A stretch of DNA of 64,000 nucleotides from an uncultured Lachnospiraceae bacterium (GCA_945868435.1 CAMBLG010000009.1:1-64000), one strand, 5' to 3'; shown: positions 15,917 to 25,608, counted from the stretch's first letter. The notes: generated from the sequence alone by a model not told the origin. Made by a program: numbers and translations.

Positions 15917-17995
15917 ATGGCAAAGTATCTGGTAATCGTGGAGTCACCTGCGAAAGTAAAGACAATCAAAAAATTTCTGGGTAAGAATTACGAGGTGGTA
16001 GCATCCAACGGACATGTGCGGGATCTGCCTAAGAGCAGGCTCGGATTTTCCCCGGAGGAGGATTACGAACCCAAGTACATTACGATACGGGGAAAGGGCG
16101 AGGTTCTTGCAAAGCTTAGAAAGGAAGTTAAGAAAGCTGACAAAATCTATCTTGCAACGGACCCTGACCGGGAGGGAGAGGCGATTTCCTGGCATCTGAC
16201 CCAGGCGCTTAAGCTGGAAGGCAAGGATGTCAGCCGTATCAGTTTCAACGAGATTACTCAGAGCGCTGTTAAGGCATCACTGAAGAATGCGCGTGAGATC
16301 GATATGGATCTGGTGGATGCCCAGCAGACGAGAAGAATGTTAGACCGTATGGTTGGATATCGGATCAGTCCGCTTTTGTGGGCAAAGGTCAAGAGAGGCC
16401 TAAGTGCGGGACGTGTACAGTCTGTGGCTCTGCGTATTGTCTGTGACCGGGAAGAGGAGATTGAAGCTTTTATTCCGGAGGAATACTGGACCCTTGACGT
16501 GAGTCTGCTGCCGGATGGCGAAAAGAAGCCGATTGTTGCAAAGCTCATGGACAAGAATGGTGAAAAGCTTGATATTACCTCAAAAGAGCAGATGGATCAG
16601 GTGCTTGCCGAGATGAAGGGGAAAAATTTCCAGGTGCTGGATATCAAAAAAGGCGAGCGGACAAAGAAGGCACCTCTTCCGTTTACCACCAGTACCCTGC
16701 AGCAGGAGGCTTCCAAGGCCTTGAATTTTCCGATCTCCAAGACGATGCGTATCGCACAGCAGCTATATGAGGGTGTTGATATTAAGGGACAGGGAACCAT
16801 CGGTCTCATCACCTATCTGAGAACGGATTCCGTGCGTATCTCAGAAGAGGCGGACGAGGCTGCAAGAACCTTTGTAAAGGACACATACGGAGAAGCTTAT
16901 CTGTCTGCCGGTGAGGGCAGCAAAAAGGCGGCAGGCAAGATTCAGGATGCCCATGAGGCAATCCGTCCGTCGGATATCAACCGTGTTCCGGCTGACATCA
17001 AGGATTCTTTAAGCCGTGACCAGTATCGCTTATATCAGCTGATCTGGAAGAGATTTGCGGCCAGCCGTATGGCAAATGCAGTCTATGAGACAACGACAGT
17101 CAATATCGGAGCCGGGGATTACCGTTTCCGTGTGGCAACCTCTAAGGTCTCTTTCGAGGGCTTTATGCTGGCTTATACAGAGGCGGATGATGAGAAGGAA
17201 GAAAAGCAGACGACGCTGAAATCGATTGATGAGAGTACAAAGCTGGCTTTTGTGGAATTTGATCCGAAGCAGCATTTCACCCAGCCGCCTGCACACTATA
17301 CAGAAGCATCTCTGGTCAAAACGCTGGAGGAACTTGGAATCGGCCGTCCGAGTACCTATTCGCCGACTATCACAACGATCCTTGCACGTCGGTATATCAC
17401 GAAGGAGAACAAGAATCTTTATGTCACAGAGATTGGTTCGGTTGTCAACGCGATTATGAAAGAGTCCTTCCCGACTATTGTAGATGAGCATTTTACCGCT
17501 AATATGGAGTCTTTGCTGGACAGCGTTGCGGAGGGAAAGGTTCCGTGGAAGAGTGTGGTTGCAAACTTTTATCCGGATCTGGAGGAAGCGGTGCAGCGGG
17601 CGGAGAAAGAATTGGAAAAGGTCACCATTGAAGATGAGGTCACAGAGGAAATCTGTGAAGAGTGCGGACACAATATGGTCATCAAATACGGGCCGTATGG
17701 TAAATTTCTGGCATGCCCGGGCTTCCCGGAGTGCCGTAATACGAAGCCGTATTATGAAAAGATTGGAGTGGCGTGCCCAAAGTGTGGCAAGGATGTGGTA
17801 ATCAAGATGACCAAAAAGGGAAGACGTTACTACGGATGTATCGGGTATCCGGAATGCGACTTTATGAGCTGGGGCAGACCGGTGGAGAAAAAGTGCCCGA
17901 GATGTGGTGGCTATATGGTCGAGAAGGGCGCAAAACTGGCCTGTGCGGATGAGCATTGCGGATATACTGAGGAAAGGGAAAAGAACGAAAAATAA
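15917..17995 (+). CDS. topA: DNA topoisomerase I
   Basis: 692 residues of a type IA topoisomerase that relaxes negative supercoils. The TOPRIM domain opens the protein (YLVIVESPAKVKTI, then ATDPDREGEAI). The catalytic Tyr is Y300 in GLITYLRTDS. Three C-terminal zinc ribbons follow, each with four Cys: at about 577-606 (CEECG-CPGFPEC), 617-645 (CPKCG-CIGYPEC) and 655-683 (CPRCG-C-ADEHC). AAAGGAG lies 9 bases before the ATG. In Bacillus trmFO, codV and clpQY separate topA from codY; all are absent here. Confidence 0.97.
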   Translation: MAKYLVIVESPAKVKTIKKFLGKNYEVVASNGHVRDLPKSRLGFSPEEDYEPKYITIRGKGEVLAKLRKEVKKADKIYLATDPDREGEAISWHLTQALKLEGKDVSRISFNEITQSAVKASLKNAREIDMDLVDAQQTRRMLDRMVGYRISPLLWAKVKRGLSAGRVQSVALRIVCDREEEIEAFIPEEYWTLDVSLLPDGEKKPIVAKLMDKNGEKLDITSKEQMDQVLAEMKGKNFQVLDIKKGERTKKAPLPFTTSTLQQEASKALNFPISKTMRIAQQLYEGVDIKGQGTIGLITYLRTDSVRISEEADEAARTFVKDTYGEAYLSAGEGSKKAAGKIQDAHEAIRPSDINRVPADIKDSLSRDQYRLYQLIWKRFAASRMANAVYETTTVNIGAGDYRFRVATSKVSFEGFMLAYTEADDEKEEKQTTLKSIDESTKLAFVEFDPKQHFTQPPAHYTEASLVKTLEELGIGRPSTYSPTITTILARRYITKENKNLYVTEIGSVVNAIMKESFPTIVDEHFTANMESLLDSVAEGKVPWKSVVANFYPDLEEAVQRAEKELEKVTIEDEVTEEICEECGHNMVIKYGPYGKFLACPGFPECRNTKPYYEKIGVACPKCGKDVVIKMTKKGRRYYGCIGYPECDFMSWGRPVEKKCPRCGGYMVEKGAKLACADEHCGYTEEREKNEK

Positions 17996-18014
17996 ATCTA
18001 TTTTTTAAATCACC

Positions 18015-18043
18015 TTGAATTGTCAGATAAATTGTGCTAAAAT
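18015..18043 (+). promoter_or_regulatory. sigma-A promoter of codY
   Basis: TTGAAT (18015-18020), a 17-base spacer and TAAAAT (18038-18043) with an upstream TGC (extended -10). It sits 54 bases before the codY ATG, right after topA. Confidence 0.65.
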
Positions 18044-18096
18044 AGCTTTTGCATTATAGCAAATCAGGCTGGCGTTCGAAGACAGGAGGGGCAAAC

Positions 18097-18876
18097 ATGA
18101 GTGTACAGCTCTTGGATAAAACAAGGAAAATTAACAAGCTGCTTCATAACAACAGTTCTTCCAAGGTCGTATTCAACGATATCTGTGAAGTGTTGACAGG
18201 AATTCTTGACTCGGATATTCTCGTAATCAGTAAGAAAGGAAAGGTCCTTGGCTCCAGCGTGTGCAAAGGAGTGGAAGAACTTCAGGAGCTGATTGTAGAC
18301 GAGGTCGGCGGCTTTATCGATCAGGAGCTGAATGAACGGCTGTTGGGAATTCTGTCCACAAAAGAGAATGTGAATCTGGAAACTTTGGGATTCGGAGAGG
18401 AATCCAGAAAATACCGTGCGATCATCACACCGATTGACATAGCGGGAGAACGGCTTGGAACGCTGTTTGAGTATCGCAGCGAACGGGAGTATGATATCGA
18501 TGATATTATTTTGACGGAGTACGGGACGACGGTTGTAGGGCTGGAGATGATGCGCTCCGTGAATGAGGAGAGTGCAGAGGAGGCCCGTAAGGTCGCAATT
18601 GTAAAGTCTGCGATCTCAACGCTGTCTTTCTCGGAACTTGAGGCGATTATTCATATTTTTGACGAACTGGATGGAAATGAGGGAATTCTGGTTGCCAGCA
18701 GAATCGCGGACCGGGTTGGAATCACGAGATCTGTGATCGTCAACGCACTCCGCAAATTTGAGAGTGCGGGTGTGATTGAATCCAGATCTTCCGGTATGAA
18801 AGGAACCTATATCAAAGTTATCAATGATGTGGTGTTCGATGAACTGGCGGAGATTAAGCACCGGAATGGCAAATAA
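18097..18876 (+). CDS. codY: global nutrient-responsive repressor CodY
   Basis: 259 residues: an N-terminal GAF domain (about 1-155), which in the family binds branched-chain amino acids, a linker helix, and a C-terminal winged helix-turn-helix (about 200-255) with ASRIADRVGITRSVIVNALRK. CodY with GTP and isoleucine represses stationary-phase, amino-acid and, in Bacillus, motility genes. ATG 18097 follows GACAGGAGGGG; an in-frame upstream start at 18049 lies almost on the promoter and is rejected. It ends 182 bases before flgB, the same codY-flgB order as in Bacillus. Confidence 0.96.
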   Translation: MSVQLLDKTRKINKLLHNNSSSKVVFNDICEVLTGILDSDILVISKKGKVLGSSVCKGVEELQELIVDEVGGFIDQELNERLLGILSTKENVNLETLGFGEESRKYRAIITPIDIAGERLGTLFEYRSEREYDIDDIILTEYGTTVVGLEMMRSVNEESAEEARKVAIVKSAISTLSFSELEAIIHIFDELDGNEGILVASRIADRVGITRSVIVNALRKFESAGVIESRSSGMKGTYIKVINDVVFDELAEIKHRNGK

Positions 18877-18918
18877 AAGAATTCCGGACAATAAAATATA
18901 CCAATGGATGGGGTGTTT

Positions 18919-18953
18919 AAAGGGACTTATACAAGATATAGGTCCCTTTTTGT
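18919..18953 (+). terminator. intrinsic terminator after codY
   Basis: AAAGGGAC (18919-18926) pairs with GTCCCTTT (18942-18949), with extra TATA/TATA pairing in the loop, and a T-run follows. It insulates the fla/che operon from codY. Confidence 0.82.
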
Positions 18954-18985
18954 GTCGTATTTTGAAGAAATTTGTGAAAAAGCCC

Positions 18986-19013
18986 TTGTGTTTTTTTAGA
19001 TATATACTATAAT
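18986..19013 (+). promoter_or_regulatory. sigma-A promoter of the fla/che operon
   Basis: TTGTGT (18986-18991), a 16-base spacer and a perfect TATAAT (19008-19013). The flgB ATG is 46 bases downstream. An imperfect CodY-like box (18958-18972, 4 mismatches to AATTTTCWGAAAATT by eye) lies just upstream of the -35. Confidence 0.72.
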
Positions 19014-19058
19014 TAGTATGATGAAATAATTGGGGGCACTAGATAAGGGGGTACAAGA

Positions 19059-19448
19059 ATGCTTAGTACAAACGCTTTTGACTATGTAAACGTGTTGGAT
19101 AAGGCTGCAGATGCAAGCTGGAAGAGAGAGTCTTTAATTTCCAACAATATAGCCAATGTGGATACACCCGGTTATAAGAGGCAGGATCTGGACTTTCAGT
19201 CAGCCCTCAAACTGGAACTTTCCCGTTCCAATCATGATTCTCTGGATTCCAGGGTTGGCCAGATGGATCTGACGAAACTGAATCCTATGACTTTTACAGA
19301 TATGGCGGGGTATTCCTATCGTCTGGACGGCAACAACGTGGATATTGATACGGAAAATGTGGAGCTTGCTTCGGAACAGATTCGTTATCAGGCTGTGACA
19401 ACGGGCATCAGTCAGGAATTTTCGCGGATGAAGACAGTGATCAAATAG
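19059..19448 (+). CDS. flgB: flagellar basal-body rod protein FlgB
   Basis: 129-residue proximal rod subunit. The family signature NNIANVDTPGYKRQDLDF starts at about residue 28. It is exported by the flagellar type III system and assembles just above the MS ring. It is the first gene of the fla/che operon, 46 bases from the promoter -10, with AAGGGGG as ribosome site. flgC follows after 28 bases. Confidence 0.96.
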   Translation: MLSTNAFDYVNVLDKAADASWKRESLISNNIANVDTPGYKRQDLDFQSALKLELSRSNHDSLDSRVGQMDLTKLNPMTFTDMAGYSYRLDGNNVDIDTENVELASEQIRYQAVTTGISQEFSRMKTVIK

Positions 19449-19476
19449 TTGAGTACAGGTAAAGGAGGAATGACAT

Positions 19477-19920
19477 ATGGGTTTGTTTCAGTCGTTTAAT
19501 ATCAGTGCAAGCGGTATGACCGCACAGCGCTTCCGCACCGATATCATTGCAGAAAACATAGCAAATGTAAACACAACCTCTACGGAGAGCGGTGGTCCAT
19601 ATAGGCGCAAGATCGTTACGTTTCAGGAAAAAAATGTCACACCATTCTCACAGTTTTTCTCGACCTCCAAGAATGGGGCCATCGGAAACGGTGTGAAAGT
19701 GACCCGGGTAACGGAGGATTATACCAGTGACTTTATCAAAGAGTATGATCCGTCCAATCCGGATGCGGATGAGAACGGGTATGTATCCTATCCGAATGTG
19801 AATACAGTGACAGAGATGACAGACCTGATCGATGCTACGAGATCCTATGAGGCCAATGCAACCGCCTTTGAGGCAAGTAAGAGCATGGCGATGACGGGAC
19901 TGTCAATTGGACAACAATAG
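19477..19920 (+). CDS. flgC: flagellar basal-body rod protein FlgC
   Basis: 147 residues. The N-terminal signature NISASGMTAQRFRTDIIAEN with NIANVNTT and the C-terminal helix EMTDLIDATRSYEANATAFE define FlgC, a rod subunit next to FlgB and FliE. AAAGGAGG is 7 bases upstream. Length and position are standard. Confidence 0.96.
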   Translation: MGLFQSFNISASGMTAQRFRTDIIAENIANVNTTSTESGGPYRRKIVTFQEKNVTPFSQFFSTSKNGAIGNGVKVTRVTEDYTSDFIKEYDPSNPDADENGYVSYPNVNTVTEMTDLIDATRSYEANATAFEASKSMAMTGLSIGQQ

Positions 19921-19949
19921 TATATGATGTCCTAAGAAGGGAGTAATAC

Positions 19950-20261
19950 ATGGATATTTCAGCATTATCCGGTGTGTCTTCGGAATATTTAAACGTATAT
20001 GCCAAGCGGGCAGATCTGGTAGAGTCTAAGGATGATTCTTTCGGTTCCATTCTGTCTGCCATGATGGATTCTCTTGAGGAGACGAATGATCTGCAAAATA
20101 CGGCAGAAGCAGAGGAAATTCGTTTCGCCATGGGTGAATCAGAGAATACGCATGATCTTCTGATTGCAGAATCAAAGGCAAACATTGCATTACAGTATAC
20201 AGTAGCGGTAAGGGATAAACTGATCGAAGGCTATAGAGAGCTCATGCAGATGTCTGTCTGA
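19950..20261 (+). CDS. fliE: flagellar hook-basal body protein FliE
   Basis: 103 residues. The C-terminal half (HDLLIAESKANIALQYTVAVR, then DKLIEGYRELMQMSV) is the FliE signature. FliE joins the MS ring to the rod and is the first substrate of the export gate. AAGAAGGGAG precedes the ATG. It lies third in the operon as in Bacillus. Confidence 0.94.
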   Translation: MDISALSGVSSEYLNVYAKRADLVESKDDSFGSILSAMMDSLEETNDLQNTAEAEEIRFAMGESENTHDLLIAESKANIALQYTVAVRDKLIEGYRELMQMSV

Positions 20262-20323
20262 TAAAGTATGCTTGAGGGTGTATGCAGAAGCGGTTCGATG
20301 ACATATAAGAGAGGTATGAAAAA

Positions 20324-21952
20324 ATGCCGGAACAGGTACAAAATATTCTCAACAAAATATTGGAGTGGTGGAAAAAGTTCAACACGAAGCAGAAGGCGCT
20401 TCTGATCAGTCTGACGTCTGTTGTACTGTTGGCGCTGGTGATTCTTGCAGTAGTTATGACGAGACCGACTTATGTCAGCCTTTATGATGCCGCTGACAAC
20501 AAGGAAGCTGCGGCAATTAAGAAGCTTTTGGACAGTGATGGAACACTGGATTATAAAGTGTCAGGTACTACGCATTTTGAAATCAATGCCAAGCAGGAGT
20601 CGGAAGCCAACATGCTGCTGGGGACGAATGACTACGCGACCAATGGCTATAATTTGTCCAAAGCGGATCTGTCCAAGGTGGTAAACGGAAGCTTTTCCAC
20701 AACGGAGGCAGACAAGCAGAAGCTTTATAAGGACTATCTGGAGACCAAGCTGGCGGAGGATCTGGCAGCACAGGATCTGATTGAATCGGCTACGGTTTCT
20801 CTGGATATTGCGGACGATGACGGAACTTTGATTTCCAGAATGCAGGAGAGTTCTGCCAGTGTCAGTCTTCGTTTGACCGGTTCCATCAGTGATACACAGG
20901 CATACAGTATCGCAAGATTTGTAGCCACTCAGCTTGGAAACAATTCCACCGATAAGGTGACGATCATAGATCAGAAGACTTCCAAGATTATCTACTCCGG
21001 TGCAGATCAGGATTCAGATCTTACCCTGCTTTCTTCTCAGCTGGATGAGCAGGAGCGCAGGGCGGCATCCATCAAATCCGATATCAAGGATGCACTTGCG
21101 GAATCCGGTCTGTTTTCCAACGTGGAAGTCGGTCTGAATCTGGATATGAGTTTTCAGGATGTGGAGGATGTGGTACATACCTACTGGCACAATGAAGGAA
21201 TGGATAATGGCGAGATTACCTCCCAGGAGATTTATTCCGCATCCGGAACCGGTGATGTGGGAGGAGTTCCCGGAACCTATTCCAACAGTGATAATACAAG
21301 TTATTATACCGGCGGAACGGATGGCGAGTGGTCCGTTTCCAACCAGAAGACTTTGTATAGCCCCAATGAGGAGATTAAGACAACCACCTCCAAGGGCGGC
21401 ACAATTAACCGTGAGAACTGTTCGGCGGCAGTGGTTGCTGTGCGCAATGTAGTCTATGAAGAAGATGTTCTCAAGGCCAGTGGAGCGCTGGAGGATATGT
21501 CATGGGAAGAGTACAAGGCGGCCAACGGAGATAACAGGCTGGTTGAGAATGAGGAGGAGATGGCCTCCTATGTTTCCATGGTGGCAAAGGTTGTAGGCTG
21601 CGATGAGTCAGCGGTGGAGTTCTTGTGTATCGAGAAACCTATTTTTGTGGATTCCGAGGGAAATGGAAGGACTTTGACCGATATTCTGCAGATCGCGCTT
21701 GCGGTATTAATCTTTGCACTGCTGGGATTTGTAGTGTTCCGCAGTACCCGAAAGCAGAAGGAGACAGAGCCGGAACCGGAGCTTTCCGTGGAGGCACTTC
21801 TGGAGTCTACGGCGGAAGCGGAAGATGAGCTGGAGGATATTGGCTATTCTGAAAAATCAGAGACGCGTATTTTGATCGAGAAGTTTGTGGATGAGAAACC
21901 GGATGCGGCAGCGCTTCTGCTTCGTAACTGGTTGAATGAGGATTGGGAGTAA
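20324..21952 (+). CDS. fliF: flagellar MS-ring protein FliF
   Basis: 542 residues with an N-terminal membrane segment (about 24-44), YscJ/FliF ring-building domains (about 46-300: LYDAADNKEAAAIKKLL, RFVATQLGN), a Gly/Ser/Thr-rich loop (about 300-350), a second membrane segment (about 449-469) and a cytoplasmic tail ending in ALLLRNWLNEDWE, which binds FliG. It builds the membrane ring that seeds the flagellum. fliG starts 3 bases after the stop. Confidence 0.96.
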   Translation: MPEQVQNILNKILEWWKKFNTKQKALLISLTSVVLLALVILAVVMTRPTYVSLYDAADNKEAAAIKKLLDSDGTLDYKVSGTTHFEINAKQESEANMLLGTNDYATNGYNLSKADLSKVVNGSFSTTEADKQKLYKDYLETKLAEDLAAQDLIESATVSLDIADDDGTLISRMQESSASVSLRLTGSISDTQAYSIARFVATQLGNNSTDKVTIIDQKTSKIIYSGADQDSDLTLLSSQLDEQERRAASIKSDIKDALAESGLFSNVEVGLNLDMSFQDVEDVVHTYWHNEGMDNGEITSQEIYSASGTGDVGGVPGTYSNSDNTSYYTGGTDGEWSVSNQKTLYSPNEEIKTTTSKGGTINRENCSAAVVAVRNVVYEEDVLKASGALEDMSWEEYKAANGDNRLVENEEEMASYVSMVAKVVGCDESAVEFLCIEKPIFVDSEGNGRTLTDILQIALAVLIFALLGFVVFRSTRKQKETEPEPELSVEALLESTAEAEDELEDIGYSEKSETRILIEKFVDEKPDAAALLLRNWLNEDWE

Positions 21953-21955
21953 GGT

Positions 21956-22960
21956 ATGGGTGAGTCTTACACAGGCGTGCAAAAGGCGGCTATTTTGCTG
22001 ATCACATTGGGACCGGAAAAAGCGGCTAGCATTTTTAAGCACCTGAAGGAAGATGAAATTGAAGAATTGACCCTTGAAATTGCGAATACAAGGAGTGTAT
22101 CGCCGCAAACCAAGGAAGAGATCCTGGATGAGTTTTATCAGGTCTGCCTTGCACAGCAGTATATTGCGGAAGGTGGTATCGGTTATGCGAAGGAACTGTT
22201 GGAGAAGGCTCTGGGTAATGACAAGGCACAGGGGGTCATTGCAAAGCTGACGGCATCTCTTCAGGTGCGCCCGTTTGAGTTCGTGCGGAAAACGGATCCG
22301 AGTCAGCTTCTTAACTTTATTCAGGATGAGCACCCGCAGACGATCGCAATGATTCTGTCCTATCTATCACCGGCACAGGCGTCTATGGTGCTTGGTGCCC
22401 TGCCACCGGAGAAGCAGGCAGATGTTGCAAGGCGTATTGCAACCATGGATCGTACTTCGCCGGATGTCATTAAGGAAGTTGAGCGTGTGTTAGAGAGAAA
22501 GCTTGCTTCTCTTGTAAATCAGGACTATACGATTGTGGGTGGTATCGATGCAATCGTAAGTATTTTGAACAGCGTAGACCGCGGAACAGAAAAACACATT
22601 ATGGAGTCCCTGGAGATCGAAGAACCGGAGCTTGCAGACGAAATCCGCAAGAAAATGTTTGTGTTCGAGGATGTCCTTCTTTTGGACGACCGTGCGATTC
22701 AGCGAGTGCTGCGTGAGGTTGAGAACAGTGATCTGGAGCTTGCACTTAAGAACACCAATGAAGAAGTTCAGAATGTGATCTTTAAGAATCTTTCTAAACG
22801 ACTGGCAGCTATGATCAAGGAAGATATGGACTTTATGGGTCCTGTACGAATGAAGGATGTAGAGGAAGCACAACAGAAGATTGTCGGTGTCATCCGTAAG
22901 CTGGAGGATGCCGGTGAGATCGTAATTTCCCGTGGTGGAGGTGACGATATCGTTGTCTAA
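21956..22960 (+). CDS. fliG: flagellar motor switch protein FliG
   Basis: 334-residue C-ring protein that meets the stator. FliG-N starts with QKAAILLITLGPEKAASIFKHL-type sequence; the middle domain has HPQTIAMILSYLSPAQASMVL; the C-terminal torque domain has MFVFEDVLLLDDRAIQRVLR, keeping the acidic and basic residues that contact MotA. The fliH ribosome site and TTG start lie inside its last codons, so the two are coupled. Confidence 0.97.
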   Translation: MGESYTGVQKAAILLITLGPEKAASIFKHLKEDEIEELTLEIANTRSVSPQTKEEILDEFYQVCLAQQYIAEGGIGYAKELLEKALGNDKAQGVIAKLTASLQVRPFEFVRKTDPSQLLNFIQDEHPQTIAMILSYLSPAQASMVLGALPPEKQADVARRIATMDRTSPDVIKEVERVLERKLASLVNQDYTIVGGIDAIVSILNSVDRGTEKHIMESLEIEEPELADEIRKKMFVFEDVLLLDDRAIQRVLREVENSDLELALKNTNEEVQNVIFKNLSKRLAAMIKEDMDFMGPVRMKDVEEAQQKIVGVIRKLEDAGEIVISRGGGDDIVV

Positions 22961-23813
22961 TTTGTTGAAACAATATTTTGTCGTCAACTCGGAAGACGGG
23001 AAGCGTATCATTAATTCCAATGGGTTGGTGGAGGAACGGATTCGTCAGTTGGCAGTAGGAGCCAGAGTGCCGGAAGAAGAACGCCTTGAGTTCCCGGGAA
23101 ATGCCGTGGAGGAGACTTCGGCGGATTTTGCCGAAGGGATTGAGGCAGAGACTGTTGTGGAAGAACCCAAGCCGGATCCGGATGAGATCGCGAGACAGAT
23201 TCTGGCAGATGCGAGAGAAAAAGCGGATCAGATGCTAAATGACGCGCATGCACAGGCAAAACAGATTGTCGCGGATGCGGAAGCAGAAGCACAGAAACTG
23301 TATGAGGAGCAGAAACAGCTTGGCTATGCGTCAGGGGCCAGTGAAAAGGAACAGGAGCTGGAAGCCCGCAGACAGCAGGTGGTAGAAGATTCCAACAGGC
23401 GCGAGGAGGAATTTAAGAATCGTAAGGCAGAACTGGAAGAGGAATATATGGAACGGCAGGAGCACATGGAAGCAGACATCGTGGATGCATTGATTCCTGT
23501 GTTTGAAAAGGTGTTTCAGATTCAGTTTGCGGATCAGAGGGAGATACTTCTGGCTTTGATCCGCAATGTGCTGATGAATGTAGAGGTGGGCAGCAAGCTG
23601 AAAATCCGCGTGAATGAGGCGGATGCGGAGATGCTTACCGGACATTTGGATGAGATCAGAAAGCAGGTGGGAGAGAATGTCTCCCTTGAGGTTATACGTG
23701 ATAACAAGCTTACAGATGGACAATGCCAGCTTGAGACCACATATGGAGTGTTTGATTGTGGAATCGACACGCATTTTACGAATCTGATAAAGGATATCCG
23801 TTCACTTGTGTGA
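22953..23813 (+). CDS. fliH: flagellar assembly protein FliH
   Basis: 286 residues. A charged coiled-coil middle (about 75-165, rich in Glu, Ala, Gln and Arg) and a FliH/V-ATPase-E-like C-terminal domain (about 170-286: ALIPVFEKVFQIQF, RIRVNEADAEML). FliH binds and restrains the export ATPase FliI at the base of the gate. TTG 22953 is chosen because GGAGGTG (22937-22943) is spaced for it; the GTG codons at 22932-22941 lie inside that site. It overlaps fliG by 8 bases. Confidence 0.9.
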   Translation: MSNLLKQYFVVNSEDGKRIINSNGLVEERIRQLAVGARVPEEERLEFPGNAVEETSADFAEGIEAETVVEEPKPDPDEIARQILADAREKADQMLNDAHAQAKQIVADAEAEAQKLYEEQKQLGYASGASEKEQELEARRQQVVEDSNRREEEFKNRKAELEEEYMERQEHMEADIVDALIPVFEKVFQIQFADQREILLALIRNVLMNVEVGSKLKIRVNEADAEMLTGHLDEIRKQVGENVSLEVIRDNKLTDGQCQLETTYGVFDCGIDTHFTNLIKDIRSLV

Positions 23814-23831
23814 CGGGATGGGGTACTGTTT

Positions 23832-25142
23832 GTGACAGCAGAGACAGAAAAGTACAGACAACTGATGGACCGGCAGTATTACAAAAGCTATGGGAAGGTT
23901 GTCAAGGTAGTAGGGCTTACAATTGAATCAATCGGGCCGGAAGCAAGATTGGGAGATTTGTGCCAGATTTATCCGGATAAAGATAAGCCGGATTATGTGA
24001 TCGCGGAGGTAGTTGGATTTCACGATTCACAGCTTATTCTGATGCCGATTGACAGTGTGGAAGGCGTAGGAGTTGGATGTATCGTAGAGAATACGGGACA
24101 TCCATTATCTGTTTTGGTGGGGGATGAACTCCTCGGACATACATTGGATGGAATCGGTCGTCTGACGGATTCGGAGGAAACGATTCACGGAGAATATTAT
24201 CCATTGGAAAAAGATCCTCCGGATCCTATGGCTCGTAAGATTATAAGCGAGGTGCTGCCGCTCGGGGTCAAAGCGGTGGATGGGCTTATCACTGTCGGAA
24301 AAGGACAGAGAATCGGGGTTTTTGCCGGATCCGGAGTTGGAAAAAGTACGTTGCTTGGCATGTTTGCCCGCAATACGAAGGCGGACATCAATGTAATTGC
24401 ACTGATCGGAGAGCGAGGCCGTGAGGTGCGCGAATTTATTGAGCGGGATTTGGGTCCTGAGGGAATGGCCCGCTCTGTTGTTGTAGTAGCAACATCGGAC
24501 AAACCGGCTCTGATTCGCAATAAGTGTGCAAAGACAGCGACTGCGGTGGCGGAGTACTTTCGTGATCAGGGAAAAGATGTTCTTCTTATGATGGATTCCA
24601 TGACCCGTTTTTCCCAGGCTCAGCGTGAGATTGGTCTGGCGTCCGGAGAACCTCCGGTTACAAGAGGGTATCCGCCCAGCGTGTATTCCGAGATGCCGAA
24701 ACTGCTGGAGAGGGCGGGCACGAACGATAAGGGCTCCATTACCGGTCTGTACACGGTTCTTGTGGACGGAGACGATTTTAACGAACCGATTACTGATACT
24801 GCCCGAGGAATTCTGGATGGGCATATCATGCTGGATCGTAAGCTTGGACACAAAAATCATTATCCGGCCATTGATATACTGCAAAGTATCTCCCGTGTTA
24901 TGAGTTCCATTGTGAGCAAGGAGCACAAGAGTCTGGCAGGTCGGTTAAAAAATGTTCTCGCTACTTACAATGAGGCAGAGGATTTGATCAATATAGGCGC
25001 TTACAAAAACGGCTCCAACCCGGATATTGATTATGCAATCCGCAAGATTCGTCAGGTCAATGAATTTTTGTGCCAGGGAACGGATGAAAAATTTTTGTTT
25101 GATGAAGAAGTGGAACTTCTTGGTAAGGTATTCGAGGATTAA
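23832..25142 (+). CDS. fliI: flagellum-specific export ATPase FliI
   Basis: 436 residues resembling the F1 beta subunit. Walker A is GSGVGKST (166-173), Walker B DVLLMMDSMTRF, followed by AQREIGLASGEPPVTRGYPPSV, the rotary ATPase family signature. It energises entry of export substrates. The start is GTG 23832 after GGATGGGG, a modest ribosome site, 18 bases after fliH. Partners FliH and FliJ are adjacent. Confidence 0.97.
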   Translation: MTAETEKYRQLMDRQYYKSYGKVVKVVGLTIESIGPEARLGDLCQIYPDKDKPDYVIAEVVGFHDSQLILMPIDSVEGVGVGCIVENTGHPLSVLVGDELLGHTLDGIGRLTDSEETIHGEYYPLEKDPPDPMARKIISEVLPLGVKAVDGLITVGKGQRIGVFAGSGVGKSTLLGMFARNTKADINVIALIGERGREVREFIERDLGPEGMARSVVVVATSDKPALIRNKCAKTATAVAEYFRDQGKDVLLMMDSMTRFSQAQREIGLASGEPPVTRGYPPSVYSEMPKLLERAGTNDKGSITGLYTVLVDGDDFNEPITDTARGILDGHIMLDRKLGHKNHYPAIDILQSISRVMSSIVSKEHKSLAGRLKNVLATYNEAEDLINIGAYKNGSNPDIDYAIRKIRQVNEFLCQGTDEKFLFDEEVELLGKVFED

Positions 25143-25155
25143 TGAGAGGTGAACC

Positions 25156-25602
25156 ATGGCAAAGTTCGTCTACCGGATGCAGAATATTCTGGATATCAAA
25201 TTAAAACTGGAGACACAGGCGCAGATGGTGTTTGCGGAAGCAAATCAGAAGTACATGGAGGAACAGAAAATCCTTCAGGAGTATCTGATGCGCAGAATCG
25301 GCTATGAGAAAAAGCTGAAAGAGGCTATGGACGGAACCATTGACGTGCAGGCTGTGACGAATGCAAGAGCTGACTTGAATGCCATGAAGACGCTGGTACG
25401 TCGGCAGATGATGGAGGTACATAAAGCGGAACTTCAGTTGGAGGATGCGAGACGGGCCCTGAATGAAGTGATGCAGGAGAGAAAGGTACAGGAGAAGCTT
25501 CGGGAAAAAGCATTTGAGCAGTTTAAAAGAGAACTGGCTATGCAGGAAAATAAAGAGATTGATGAACTTGTAAGCTATACGTTTAATGAGAATAAGGAGT
25601 AA
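25156..25602 (+). CDS. fliJ: flagellar export chaperone FliJ
   Basis: 148 residues, almost wholly coiled coil (heptads from about 15 to 135), beginning MAKFVYRMQNILDIKLKLE, the usual FliJ start. FliJ acts as the stalk between the FliI hexamer and FlhA. It has no other domain. It lies 13 bases after fliI, as expected. Confidence 0.92.
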   Translation: MAKFVYRMQNILDIKLKLETQAQMVFAEANQKYMEEQKILQEYLMRRIGYEKKLKEAMDGTIDVQAVTNARADLNAMKTLVRRQMMEVHKAELQLEDARRALNEVMQERKVQEKLREKAFEQFKRELAMQENKEIDELVSYTFNENKE

Positions 25603-25608
25603 GTTGGA

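Noticed and set aside
17030-17956. 308-codon reverse-strand frame opposite topA
   Set aside because: Antisense shadow; no start signals and no family features.
19924-19940. ATGTCCTAAGA sequence also found at 55915
   Set aside because: Both include purine-rich ribosome-site regions; two short matches in 64 kb do not make a repeat family.
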